Positions 24,072 to 33,171 of a stretch of DNA of 33,223 nt are shown here, in pieces. The stretch lies in assembly GCA_002320455.1 (NCBI GenBank), contig DCKU01000126.1, positions 1 to 33,223 of the forward strand, read 5' to 3'. This DNA is from Salinisphaera sp. UBA1666. GTDB taxonomy: Bacteria; Pseudomonadota; Gammaproteobacteria; Nevskiales; Salinisphaeraceae. The position numbers and the translations under genes were made by a program. The notes under the pieces are model-generated. The model saw nothing but the letters and a program-made list of their open reading frames with translations. It was not told the origin of the DNA and ran no database searches. Positions within the stretch are counted from its first letter, which is position 1; the number at the start of each line of letters is the position of its first letter.

Positions 24072-25271
24072 TCAACGCGTGATTCGCGTCAGATCGGCGA
24101 GCAGCGGTTTCAACTCGCTCTCTTCGTGAATCGCGACTCCCGCGTTACGCATCTGCGCCGTCAGCTCGCTGTCCCAGTGCGCCTCGACCGGGGTGCCGGC
24201 GAGCGCTGGGCCGTGGTCGGGTTGATAGTCGGCGGAGGTAAAGCGCCAGGGAATGAAGCCGTAGCGGGCGTGGATGGTGTTGGCGATGGTGAGCCCTGGC
24301 CAGTCGAAGTCGCCGTGGTAGTGGATTTTGGCCCCGGCTGTTGTGAGTTGGTCCAACAGAGTGCGCGGAGCGGCAGAGAGTTGGCCGTCGATGCAGATCA
24401 TGGGCGGGCAGGCGGGGCCCAGGGCGTCGGCTGCGGCGGCGAGTATTTCGGGGTTTTCGCAGACGTGGAGCGTCTGGTTCGGTTGCCACGTGGGCGCGGC
24501 GCGCAGCAGCAGGCGCAGCGATAGATGCAGGGGTTCGCCGGCGGTGGCGGCGGCCTGGATGAGGGTGTCGCTGGCACTTTGGCCGGTGGTGGCGAGGTTG
24601 AGTGTGGCGACGGGTTTGGCCAGTTCGTTGACGAGCACGCCCTGCTCGGCCCAGAGATCGCGCAGGCGGGGCTGTTCGCGGGCCGGGTCGAGCACGCGGC
24701 GGATGAGGGTGGCGACCGGCTGGCCGTTGTCCAGGGCGTGCGCGTTGCCGAGCGTGGTGGCCGCCAGGTGGGCACGCGCGGTGCCGGCGCTGGGCAGTTG
24801 CGCCAGCACGCGGGCGGCGTCGGCCAGCAGTGCGGCGGCCCGGGCGGTGTCTTGCCCGGCCAGGCGTTTGACCAGGCCTTGACGGGATGTGTCTTGCGCG
24901 AATTCGGCTAGCGCGGGGTCAACACGGGTAAAGACCTCGGCCCAGGCCGCCGCGCGTCGGGCTTTGGCGGCGCGGGTGTCGACGATGGGGCCATCCAGGG
25001 CTTCCAGGGCAGCGCGTAGATTGGGCGCCAGCTCGGCCCGCCGCAGCGCCTCGTCGAGTGCGGCGTGCGACAGGCGCAGGGAGCGCTGGCCGCTGCGGGC
25101 TCGCCCCAGCAGGCCGGCCAGGGCATCGCGTTCGGCATTACTTAGGTTGGCCAGTGTGAAGCCATCGGCCGGGGCGTCGCTGGCCGCGTAGCGTTTGCGT
25201 AGCCGGGCGCGTAGATCGGCCAGCGCCTCACCACCCAGGACACGGGCCAGACGCGCCGGGTCAAGCGTCAT
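24072..25271 (-). CDS. jetD: Wadjet type II nuclease JetD (TIGR02679/DUF2399)
   Basis: The 399-residue product belongs to the TIGR02679/DUF2399 family, the JetD of type II Wadjet. It is the topoisomerase-like (Toprim) nuclease that cuts the plasmid after the JetABC complex has extruded it. The metal-binding residues are visible: CENPE (E272) and HGDFDWPG (D321 and D323). The N-terminal part is helical and would contact the DNA or the SMC complex. I chose the ATG at 25271, which overlaps the jetC stop by 11 bases; the open frame further upstream overlaps jetC and is not conserved. It is the last gene of the operon and converges on vapC. Confidence 0.92.
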   Translation of the reverse strand: MTLDPARLARVLGGEALADLRARLRKRYAASDAPADGFTLANLSNAERDALAGLLGRARSGQRSLRLSHAALDEALRRAELAPNLRAALEALDGPIVDTRAAKARRAAAWAEVFTRVDPALAEFAQDTSRQGLVKRLAGQDTARAAALLADAARVLAQLPSAGTARAHLAATTLGNAHALDNGQPVATLIRRVLDPAREQPRLRDLWAEQGVLVNELAKPVATLNLATTGQSASDTLIQAAATAGEPLHLSLRLLLRAAPTWQPNQTLHVCENPEILAAAADALGPACPPMICIDGQLSAAPRTLLDQLTTAGAKIHYHGDFDWPGLTIANTIHARYGFIPWRFTSADYQPDHGPALAGTPVEAHWDSELTAQMRNAGVAIHEESELKPLLADLTRITR

Positions 25272-28200
25272 CGTGACCGGCGGGTTCCAGCGCGGGCGCG
25301 CTGGCGGCTGCGCTGTGTGCGGGTTCTCTGCCCCGCTCTCGCGCCTTGCCGTTCCAGTACCAGCGCGAGACGAATACGGCGTCGATATCGCCGCGGCGGA
25401 CAAGCTGACAGATCGACACCCCCGGCAACGCGGCATAGCAGGCCCACTCGCGTTCGCTGGTCATGACGAAGTCGAGGTCGAACTCGCGGATCAGGCCCAT
25501 GCAGTGGGCCCGGGCGCCGTCGTCGATGCCGGCAAAGGCTTCGTCGAGCAGCACGAGACGCGGTGCGCGCTGGCTGGCGGTTTCGTAGTGGCTGGCGGCG
25601 GCAGCGAACAGCGGCACGGTCAAGCCGAGTGCGCGTTCACCGCTGGAGGCCGGGCCGGACAGCGGCTTCCATTGGCCGTCCTGCCAGCGGCGTACGCGGA
25701 ACTGGTGCCAGGCGCGATAATCCAGCGCGCGGGCCAGTTGGTCGATGCGGGCGCTGCCGTCGTCGCGTTCACGTTCTGCTTGAATGCGTTGCTGCAGGAA
25801 CGCACCGATGGCGGCGCGATCCTCGGCCGACCAGGCATCGCTGATTTTGTTGAGCAGGCGGGCGCGCACATCGGCCAGGTTGGCCAGGCTGGCGTCCTCG
25901 GCTTCGACCGGCTGCCAGACCAGCTTGAACTTGACGCCGGTGGAGGTCGGGCGCTTGCCGAGTTCTTCGTTGATGGCCGCCACGCGCGTATCGGCATCGC
26001 GCATCAGGCCCTGGAGCTGGGCCGCCACCTCGGCCTGCAGGTGGTTTTCGATCACCTCGCTTTCCTTGGCGGTGAGCAGTGTCGTGCGCTCGGCGATTTC
26101 GGCATCGAGCAGGCGCTCCAGCGCGTGCGGCGCTTCATTCTGCTGGTTGAACACTACGCGCACGATAAAGCCGTGATCACTGGGCTCGCCGCTGGTGTGG
26201 TGGCCCTGCGCCGAGAGCGCGCGCTGGAGCTCGGCGTATTCGCGCCCGATGCCGTTCTGGGCCTGTTGCCAGGCGGCGTCGTCGGCCGGCGTGTCGGCCA
26301 GGGCGGTTTCGGTGGCCCGAGCCCAGGAGAGCGCGGGATCGATGGTCCAGGTGTGACGCCGATCAGGCAGGTGAACCTCGACCACGGCGGCCGGTAGCGC
26401 CGCCTCGAGCAGGCCGGTGGCGCCAAAAGCCTGAAAGGCGTCGACCAGGCGGGCCCGTGCGTCGTGGCGTTCGGCCAGCTGGCGCTGGGTGTCGGCAACT
26501 GCCTGCTCGGCGCCGCCCAGACGCTGGATAGCCTTGATCTGGTGCTCGCGAGCAGTCTGTAACGAGTCGCCGAGCTGGCTTCGTTCACGCTCGAGCGCGT
26601 TCAGGCGTTGGAGCACTTCCTCGGCGCCCGCGCCGACGGTCTGTGCCAACGCCTGATGCCGAGCGGCGGCGGTATCGGCTTGTTGGCGAGCACTTTGAGC
26701 CCGCGCGCCCAGACGCTCGGAATCGCCCCGGCTGGCCTGTTCGCGCTGTTGTTGATCGGCTAATTCCTGCAGTGCCTTGGCATGGTCGCGCAGGGCAACC
26801 TCGGCCTCACGGACCGCGCGTCGATAGACGCTGACCTGTTCGGCTACCGCGTCGAGTGCCTCGCGCTCGCCCGGCAGGCCAACGTCGTCGGCGTCCTCAG
26901 CCAGTGCCCGGCGGGCAGCCTCGAGTGCGCTGCGGGCCTTGTGCAGGCGCTGCTCGGCCTCGGCCAGCGCCTGGCGTGACTGGCGGGCGGCTTTTTCGGC
27001 GGCCGCAGCCTCGGCGTGACGTGTCTGCAGGCCGTCAGCGCGGGGCCGCTGGGCGAGTAGTGCGTTGAGCGCCTGACGGTCTTCGCCGACGGCGTCGCGG
27101 GCGGTCTTTATATCTTGCTCTCGGGCCGCCAGTGCCGTCAGCTCGGCCTCGATGGCCGCCAGACGCCGACGACGGGCGGCTTCGCGCGCGGTGGCACCGA
27201 TATACTCGGCGGCCGGCTTGGCCCAGGCGCCCGTGACCGGGCCCAGCCGATAGCGCCCGTTGCTGGCCAGCCAAAACTCCGCCTGTGTCTCGTTATCGTC
27301 GTCGGTCCAGGCGATGGACTGCAGAATCGATTGTACGGCGCCGGTGGTGACCTGGCTCGCCGCACTGTCTTCTGGATCGATGACGACATCCAGCGCGCGG
27401 GCCAGGCTGCGTGGCTGCACATCGCGCTCCACCAGCCAAGCATCGTGGGTGTCGCGTTCCAGCAGATCGCCGCTGGGGCAGACCCAGGCATCGAGCACGC
27501 CAGCGGCCTCCAGTGCGGCTTCGATGCCGGCCCGGGCGGCTGGGTCCAGCTCGGGCTTGAAGTCTACTAATTGCCACAGCGGTGCCCCGGGGCGCTCTTT
27601 GCGCTCCGCATCCCGTGTGGCCGGTACCGGCGGGCTGGGCTGGCCGCCGGCCGACAACCGGGCCTGCTCTTCGTGCAGGGGCCGGCGGGCGTCGTCGATC
27701 GCAGCCTGTTGTTGGTCGAGACGCGCCGCGCGTTCGGCCAAGCGCTCTCTTACGGCATCAGCGCGAGCCTGCGCGGTCTCGGCCAACGGTGATTCGCCGT
27801 CCAGGCTGGTCACCCAGTCGGCGAGCGCATCGGCCGGCACCGGCCAGTCACGGCCTAGCGTGGGTGCGGCCGTGTCGATAAAGGCCTGCCAGTCGGCGAT
27901 ATACGCATCGCCGGCCTGGCTCAGGGCCTCGCGTGCATCGACCAGTGCTTCTTCAGTAATTTCGCTGTCAGCGAGCCGGGCATCGCGCTCGGTCTGGGCC
28001 TGGCGATGGCTGTTCTCGGCACCCTCCACCGCGGCCAACTGGCGCCGGATCTGCGCGATCTGTTGTTCGCGCTGCGCAGCCAGGCGGTTCTGGGCGCGGG
28101 GCATCTCCTGGCGGGCAGCGCTCGAACACTGGGCCAGGGTATCGGCCATGTCGTCGTCGCTACTGCCGTCGTGGCGCCAGCTGGCTTGATGCGCCTTGGC

Positions 28201-29418
28201 CAGGCCTGCGCCGTCGGCGGCGGTATCGACGGCCACGATCGCGGCGTGCAGTGTGTTTCGAGAGGCATCAGCGGCCTCGTCGCGGCGCTTGCGCGCGCGC
28301 TGGTCGTCGGCGTGCCGGCGCGCTGTAGCCTCGTGATCGGCAGCGACGCGATCGGCATCTTTGTCGCGGGCCTCGGCCTCAGTCTGGGCCCGGTGCAGCT
28401 CGTTGGCACTGCGCATTTCCGGGCTGTTCTTGAGGACTTCGAGCTGGCCGGCGATCTCGCTGTCGCGGGCCTGGCCGTGGGCCATCTCGGCGGCCGCACT
28501 GTCGCGCTCGGCCTGGGCGTTGGCCCGGCTGTCCCGGGCCTCGCGTGCGGCGGCACTGGCGTTATCGAAGGCTGTTTGGGCCTGGCGCACCTCGCGCGCT
28601 CGGCGGCGGGCCGAGATTCGGGCATAGCGGCCGTAAGCGATATTGAACTGGGCCACGGCGCCGCGCATGGCACGATAATCAGCCAGCTCGTCAGCATATT
28701 CGTCGAGCTGGGTCATGGCCTCGGCCACGTCTTCCAGCAGGTTGCGCTCCAGTGGCGGAAACGCCTGCGAGAGCGCCGCCGACAGGTTGTTTTCGTTGGG
28801 CTGTTTGGACAGCTGGGGCTGGCGCAGTTGGATCAGCGTGTCGATGAGCGCGCGATAACGCTCGGGCCCGAGGCCGAATAGGCGCTCGTCTACCGCTCGG
28901 CGATAATCGCGCGCGGTAGCAAAGACACGATGGCTGCCCACGGCCTCAATCAGCCGTTCGCGGGTGGCCACCGTCTGTTCGGCGCTCACCAGGGCCAGCT
29001 CGACGCCGACGCGCTGATCGGTCACGAAGAACCAGCTGTCCACACTGGCGCGGCCGGCGGTGGCACGCAGGCCCGCCCCAAGCGTGGTGTATTCGGCAAC
29101 GCCGTCGTCATTGATGCGGCCGAACTCGATCCAGGCATAGCCGGTGCGGCGGTCATACTTGCCGCCGAGCAGCAGGTTCCAGTCCATGCGCTTGCCAGGG
29201 TCGGCGTCCGGCTCCAGCCGCGAGGACGCCAGGCTGGCATCCAGCAGGAACGGCAGCGTCAGCGACAATACCTTGGACTTGCCGGTGCCGTTGTTGCCAC
29301 GGAGCAGCAAATGGCCGTCGGCGAACCAGAACTCCTCGGCGTCGTAGTGATAGAGCTCGACCAGGCCCAGCCTCAGCGGCTGCCAGCGGGCAGCGGTGGG
29401 CTCGGGCAGCGCGGTCAT
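25261..29418 (-). CDS. jetC: Wadjet type II SMC-like ATPase JetC (TIGR02680)
   Basis: The 1385-residue protein is the MukB-like SMC motor of Wadjet. Walker A GNNGTGKS (41-48) is at the N-terminus. The ABC signature SSGER (1258-1262) and Walker B LVLLDEAF (1288-1295, with E1293 as catalytic base) are at the C-terminus. Between them are two long Ala/Glu/Arg-rich coiled-coil arms and a hinge-like globular part (about 605-740). All ATPase motifs are intact. JetC with JetA and JetB extrudes loops on small circular DNA until JetD cuts it. It overlaps jetB by ATGA and jetD by 11 bases. A low-complexity C-terminal tail (after about residue 1355) looks non-conserved. Confidence 0.94.
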   Translation of the reverse strand: MTALPEPTAARWQPLRLGLVELYHYDAEEFWFADGHLLLRGNNGTGKSKVLSLTLPFLLDASLASSRLEPDADPGKRMDWNLLLGGKYDRRTGYAWIEFGRINDDGVAEYTTLGAGLRATAGRASVDSWFFVTDQRVGVELALVSAEQTVATRERLIEAVGSHRVFATARDYRRAVDERLFGLGPERYRALIDTLIQLRQPQLSKQPNENNLSAALSQAFPPLERNLLEDVAEAMTQLDEYADELADYRAMRGAVAQFNIAYGRYARISARRRAREVRQAQTAFDNASAAAREARDSRANAQAERDSAAAEMAHGQARDSEIAGQLEVLKNSPEMRSANELHRAQTEAEARDKDADRVAADHEATARRHADDQRARKRRDEAADASRNTLHAAIVAVDTAADGAGLAKAHQASWRHDGSSDDDMADTLAQCSSAARQEMPRAQNRLAAQREQQIAQIRRQLAAVEGAENSHRQAQTERDARLADSEITEEALVDAREALSQAGDAYIADWQAFIDTAAPTLGRDWPVPADALADWVTSLDGESPLAETAQARADAVRERLAERAARLDQQQAAIDDARRPLHEEQARLSAGGQPSPPVPATRDAERKERPGAPLWQLVDFKPELDPAARAGIEAALEAAGVLDAWVCPSGDLLERDTHDAWLVERDVQPRSLARALDVVIDPEDSAASQVTTGAVQSILQSIAWTDDDNETQAEFWLASNGRYRLGPVTGAWAKPAAEYIGATAREAARRRRLAAIEAELTALAAREQDIKTARDAVGEDRQALNALLAQRPRADGLQTRHAEAAAAEKAARQSRQALAEAEQRLHKARSALEAARRALAEDADDVGLPGEREALDAVAEQVSVYRRAVREAEVALRDHAKALQELADQQQREQASRGDSERLGARAQSARQQADTAAARHQALAQTVGAGAEEVLQRLNALERERSQLGDSLQTAREHQIKAIQRLGGAEQAVADTQRQLAERHDARARLVDAFQAFGATGLLEAALPAAVVEVHLPDRRHTWTIDPALSWARATETALADTPADDAAWQQAQNGIGREYAELQRALSAQGHHTSGEPSDHGFIVRVVFNQQNEAPHALERLLDAEIAERTTLLTAKESEVIENHLQAEVAAQLQGLMRDADTRVAAINEELGKRPTSTGVKFKLVWQPVEAEDASLANLADVRARLLNKISDAWSAEDRAAIGAFLQQRIQAERERDDGSARIDQLARALDYRAWHQFRVRRWQDGQWKPLSGPASSGERALGLTVPLFAAAASHYETASQRAPRLVLLDEAFAGIDDGARAHCMGLIREFDLDFVMTSEREWACYAALPGVSICQLVRRGDIDAVFVSRWYWNGKARERGREPAHSAAASAPALEPAGHDDA

Positions 29419-30704
29419 AAATCCCCCAGTAGATCGGCCTGGCCGCCGCCGCGCGCGACGCGGGCCTCGCCCAGGGTAAACCGACAGACGGCCGGCAAGG
29501 CGACGACGGTGTGTTCGCTGCGCCGAACCAATCGGAGAGCCACCAGGCGATCGAGCGTCGCCTCGGCCAGCGCACGCTCGGCGCCCGGCTCACGTGTGGT
29601 CTTGCGCCAGTACTTGCGGTGCCGGTGCGCGGCATCGCGCATGAACGCGAGGATTGCGGCCTCGGGTACGGGGGCGCTCTGCTCTGGCGCGGCGGCCGGC
29701 GGGTCGACCTGCCGGGCGGCGTTATCCGGATCGGCGCGCAGGCGCTGGGCGAAGAACTCGGCCAGCAACAATGTGGCATGGGCATCGGTGCCCTGCTGTG
29801 GCAGGGAGACATCGCTCAGCTCGCCGCGTTCGTCGACCAGAGCGCTGCCTTCCAGGCGATGCTCCGGCACCAGCCCGGTGGCATCGGCCAGCCGCCGACC
29901 CATCGCACCGCGCTGGTTGAGGAAATACTCGCGGGCGTCGGGGGCCAGCTCGTCGGTATAGATCAGCGGGTCATCCAGCAAGCGACGAGCCAACCGGTGG
30001 CGTAGTGCAGTGCGGCGGGCGTCGTCGCCTTCGATCGCAGCATCGGCGGTGAGGGCAGCCAGGCGCATGGGCGTGTCGTCGACGGCGCGGTCGCCGGTGA
30101 CCTCGCCCGCCTGGCGCAGCACCGACGGGCCGCGATCGCCGGCCAGCACGGCGGCCAGCACCGGGCGGTGAATATCGTAAAGCGCGTCGCCGGATTGATT
30201 GATATAAGCCTGCTCGTCGCCCGCTACCCGGCTGATCACGCCCCAGTCCAACAGCAGGCGACAGACCTGGACCAGATCACGGCGCTCGGTCTGGCGCTCC
30301 AGAGCGAACACGAAACCGGCCGCCACCAGGCTCGTATCCAACGCTTCCACGATCAGCCGCTCGCCCAGACGCGCGAGCGTGACCTGTACGTCCTCGCGCT
30401 CCAGTACCGCCAAGGCTAGACACAACAGGATATAGCGGTTGCGATTGAACTCCGGCGCGCCGCGGGTAGCGTCGGTCACGTCGGCCGGCTGCTTGGATAA
30501 TCGAGCATGGCCACGCTCGATGCGCAGCACCCAACCGGCCTCGCGGGCAAACCAGGTGCGCAAGTAATCGGCATGGGCCCGAACCAGCGCGAACAGCCGC
30601 TCGTTGGCGGTGATCAATGGCCGGGCGAGCAGACCGCGTAGCGCGCGCTGACGCTGCTCGTCGATCTCGCGGGTCTTGGCGTCGATGACGGCGGCTTCGG
30701 TCAT
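29415..30704 (-). CDS. jetB: Wadjet type II subunit JetB (TIGR02678)
   Basis: The 429-residue product matches the TIGR02678 family. The opening ALRGLLARPLITANERLFAL, then LRTWFAREAGWVLRIE and ARLSKQP, are the family's typical pattern. JetB is the MukE-like winged-helix partner that sits with JetA on the SMC heads. I chose the ATG at 30704 because an AAGGAG site (30714-30719) lies nine bases upstream; a TTG two codons earlier is too close to that site. Its end overlaps the jetC start by four bases. Unlike the usual arrangement, its upstream neighbour is a toxin gene, not jetA, with an 80-base spacer containing TTTTTAAAAA (30762-30771). Confidence 0.9.
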   Translation of the reverse strand: MTEAAVIDAKTREIDEQRQRALRGLLARPLITANERLFALVRAHADYLRTWFAREAGWVLRIERGHARLSKQPADVTDATRGAPEFNRNRYILLCLALAVLEREDVQVTLARLGERLIVEALDTSLVAAGFVFALERQTERRDLVQVCRLLLDWGVISRVAGDEQAYINQSGDALYDIHRPVLAAVLAGDRGPSVLRQAGEVTGDRAVDDTPMRLAALTADAAIEGDDARRTALRHRLARRLLDDPLIYTDELAPDAREYFLNQRGAMGRRLADATGLVPEHRLEGSALVDERGELSDVSLPQQGTDAHATLLLAEFFAQRLRADPDNAARQVDPPAAAPEQSAPVPEAAILAFMRDAAHRHRKYWRKTTREPGAERALAEATLDRLVALRLVRRSEHTVVALPAVCRFTLGEARVARGGGQADLLGDL

Positions 30705-30784
30705 GCTCAATTACTCCTTGGCACCGGTCTGCATGCACGCATCGAGGCGATCGACGCGTACTTTTTAAAAACCGGGCAACGCCA

Positions 30785-31174
30785 TTACCGAAATACCACC
30801 ACTTCGACGCCGGCCGTGGCTGACATCTTTTTCCATTTACGGTCGCCGGTCCAAGCCGGCAGCGCCTCGCGCCGGGCCAAGGCCAGACAGCACCGGTCAC
30901 CCAGCGAGAGCCCAAGATCAGCTGTCAGCGCTCGCAGACGACCTGCCGCACGCGCAAGCGTCCTATCGATAGGCACGACCGTCATCGGCAGTGGGTCGAG
31001 CATTGCATCGACTTCGTCTTCTGGCATGCCCGCATGAATGAAGTGTGTAACGACCTCGGCGTAGTTGATCGCACTGATTGTCGCCCCGGCAATGACCGCG
31101 GCCACCGCATCAGCGCCTTTTTCAGCCCTCAGCATGGCGATCAGTGCCGACGCGTCGAGCACCACTTCACTCAC
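30785..31174 (-). CDS. vapC: VapC-type PIN-domain toxin inside the Wadjet operon
   Basis: The 129-residue PIN-domain protein has all four acidic active-site positions: D7 (VVLDASAL), E40 (NYAEVV), D93 (SLGDRCCLALA) and D111 (TGDRKW). The SxGDRxCLALA form places it in a different PIN subgroup from the vapC at 23646. It should be a ribonuclease toxin. It overlaps its antitoxin by ATGA and lies on the same strand as jetA and jetB, between them. Nothing looks damaged, so it is likely active. Confidence 0.92.
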   Translation of the reverse strand: MSEVVLDASALIAMLRAEKGADAVAAVIAGATISAINYAEVVTHFIHAGMPEDEVDAMLDPLPMTVVPIDRTLARAAGRLRALTADLGLSLGDRCCLALARREALPAWTGDRKWKKMSATAGVEVVVFR

Positions 31175-31416
31175 TCGCCGCTTTCCTCACGACGGTTGGC
31201 CAGAAACGCATCGACCGATGCCTCGGTTCGGTCACCGGTATATTGCCTGGCCAACGCCTGGGCGCGAGCTACCGCCTGCGCTGCCGTTCGCAACACGACC
31301 CCGTCGGGTGTTTCGTCGAGATAGACCGCGCCGCCGCCAGCTAGCCCCAGCCGCTTTCGAAGCTCAGCCGGCAGGCTCATTCGGCCATTAGGCGTGATAT
31401 TGACTTGGATTGTCAT
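31171..31416 (-). CDS. vapB: AbrB/VapB-type antitoxin inside the Wadjet operon
   Basis: The 81-residue product has an AbrB-like DNA-binding domain: QVNITPNGRMSLPAELRKRL (4-23), then GAVYLDETPDGVVLRT. The C-terminal tail ends FLANRREESGE, typical of antitoxins that wrap the PIN toxin. The start codon has only a poor ribosome site. A sigma70-like promoter lies 37 bases upstream. It would drive the pair and probably jetB, jetC and jetD. Confidence 0.88.
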   Translation of the reverse strand: MTIQVNITPNGRMSLPAELRKRLGLAGGGAVYLDETPDGVVLRTAAQAVARAQALARQYTGDRTEASVDAFLANRREESGE

Positions 31417-31452
31417 GGCTGGCTTGCGTCGTCGAAACGTGTTTATTAGTTG

Positions 31453-31481
31453 ATATTAGCCCGGCGACGGCACGCCTTCAA
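31453..31481 (-). promoter_or_regulatory. sigma70-like promoter before the second TA pair
   Basis: On the minus strand TTGAAG (31481-31476) and TAATAT (31458-31453) are separated by exactly 17 bases, with four of six matches in each box. The expected start lies near 31446, about 30 bases before the antitoxin ATG. The rest of the 170-base gap between jetA and the antitoxin (31417-31586) holds no gene or clear terminator. Confidence 0.6.
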
Positions 31482-31586
31482 CGCGAGGCGATGCATGACA
31501 AATTGGCCAGGCTGAGTCATAAGGGCGCTTTTTTGGCATGCCGGCCTTCTGGTGAAAGCCCCCTCCCTTGCCACAGACCGAGATGT

Positions 31587-33113
31587 TTAGCTTGCCGGGC
31601 GAATATGAATCCAATGATCGCGCCCGGAAAAAACGCCGTCCTGGGTTTCGAGGGTAACGACCGGCGCGTCGGCGATCGGTTCGAGGGTGAGGGTCAGGCT
31701 GCCGTCGGTGGTCTGGCGTTCGATACGCTCGTGCGGCGCCTGCATCGCCGCCAGGGCTTCGCCGAGGATCGACAAGAACAGCGCGAAGGCGTGACGATCG
31801 AGCCGGCCGATTTGAGACAGGCGGGTGATGTCGTCGGTTATCAGGCGCTCGCGGGCAGCGACGAGCTGGGCGCTTTCGGCCGCGATACGCTCGGCCATAT
31901 AGGCTTTTTCGGCCGAGCGATCACGCACCCGTTGTGGCCCACCGGCGCTGGGCAAGCGGCCGCGCTCGCGCAGGGTGGGTTCGATGACGATCGCCGGGGC
32001 CTGGCGCCACGGCGTGCTGGCCCCGACCTCCTCGGCCACGGTCAAGGCCAGATGACGTGCGGGCGATAGCGCGAATGCGGCACGCCAGAGGCGATGCGCA
32101 TCGTCCTCGGTCGGCGTGTCGGCAAACCAACGGGCCAGCTCGCGATAGTCGGCCGCGCGATCGCTGCGCCCACTGCGACGCTCGTTTACTCGGGCGATGG
32201 CGGCCAGCAGCCGCGGGATCGCAGCTCGCGCACTCGCTCGTAGTCTTTGCGCCTGCGACGGGCCAGCCTCGGTGCGCAGGAACCAGCCGTGCAAACCCGC
32301 CCAGCGCTCGCGCCAGGCGCCCAGCGCGCGCTCGGTGGCGGCTTGCCCGGCCTGATCGTCGCCGGGCGCGCTGTCGCGGGCTTCGCGTTCAGCCGCCAGC
32401 GCCAAAAGCGCGTCGGCCGGTTCCAGGCCGGTGATGATCTCGGCGATCGGCCCGGAGACGGCGACCAGATCGCCGATAAAGCGTTCCAGATAGTCGATCA
32501 GGCGATCCTTGTAATCCACGACGGTAGCGGCGTCCGCGGCTTGCAGAGCCACGGTGCGCGACAGGTTGGCCATGAAGTCCTCGGCGTTTTCGGCCAGGCC
32601 TTCGAACACATGCACCAGCTCGCGCAGGGTCTGGTGGATGCGGGCATCATCCAACGGACGCTGGTCGGCCAGACGGGTGAGTGCAGTCAACTGCTCCTGG
32701 ATATCGGCCAGGGCCACGGTCTGGAGCTCGGCGCGGCGCTCGAGGGCTGCGGCATAGGCAGCCATGCCGGCCTCGACGGCCTCGCCCTCGCGTGAGAGCT
32801 GGTAGAGAAACTTGGCGCGATAATAATCCTCGATGGTGGCCACGCGGGCCATATCGGCCTGGGCGCTGAGATTGCCCCAGGCGACCAGCTGCGCCAGAAG
32901 CGTCTGCACCTCCTCGGCGCTCGGCAGGCGCGCCTCTGGCCAATGGGCTTCGGCGCGTACTTCGTCGGGCCGCAGATGCAAGCGAAACTGGCGCTTGGCC
33001 GCGGCAAAGGCTTCGAGCACGGCCCGATATTGCCGCCCGCGCTCGGCACTGACGTGGCGGAAGAGGTTGGCCGTTTCGCCGCGCCCGGACTCTGCGTTTG
33101 GTTCTGTCAACAC
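31587..33113 (-). CDS. jetA: Wadjet type II subunit JetA (TIGR02677)
   Basis: The 508-residue product matches TIGR02677: LFRHVSAERGRQYRAVLEAF near the N-terminus, RQFRLHLRPDEV, and a helical rest with YQLSREGEAVE-like segments. JetA is the kleisin-like (MukF-type) subunit that joins the JetC heads and JetB. The best start is GTG at 33113; no good ribosome site is visible upstream and the first residues (MLTEPNAESGRG) are not conserved, so the start is uncertain by some codons. It is the first Wadjet gene but is separated from jetB by the toxin-antitoxin pair and about 880 bases. I see no clear promoter in the 110 bases upstream. Confidence 0.9.
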   Translation of the reverse strand: MLTEPNAESGRGETANLFRHVSAERGRQYRAVLEAFAAAKRQFRLHLRPDEVRAEAHWPEARLPSAEEVQTLLAQLVAWGNLSAQADMARVATIEDYYRAKFLYQLSREGEAVEAGMAAYAAALERRAELQTVALADIQEQLTALTRLADQRPLDDARIHQTLRELVHVFEGLAENAEDFMANLSRTVALQAADAATVVDYKDRLIDYLERFIGDLVAVSGPIAEIITGLEPADALLALAAEREARDSAPGDDQAGQAATERALGAWRERWAGLHGWFLRTEAGPSQAQRLRASARAAIPRLLAAIARVNERRSGRSDRAADYRELARWFADTPTEDDAHRLWRAAFALSPARHLALTVAEEVGASTPWRQAPAIVIEPTLRERGRLPSAGGPQRVRDRSAEKAYMAERIAAESAQLVAARERLITDDITRLSQIGRLDRHAFALFLSILGEALAAMQAPHERIERQTTDGSLTLTLEPIADAPVVTLETQDGVFSGRDHWIHIRPAS

Positions 33114-33171
33114 GGTTAAGCGTCAGCTGAGTCGTGACCTTGAAGCCTAACCGATCCGGCGCTGCCCAAGA

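Noticed and set aside
30762..30771. TTTTTAAAAA between the second toxin gene and jetB
   Set aside because: It is palindromic but has no GC stem and sits inside a likely co-transcribed unit; too weak to call a terminator or operator.
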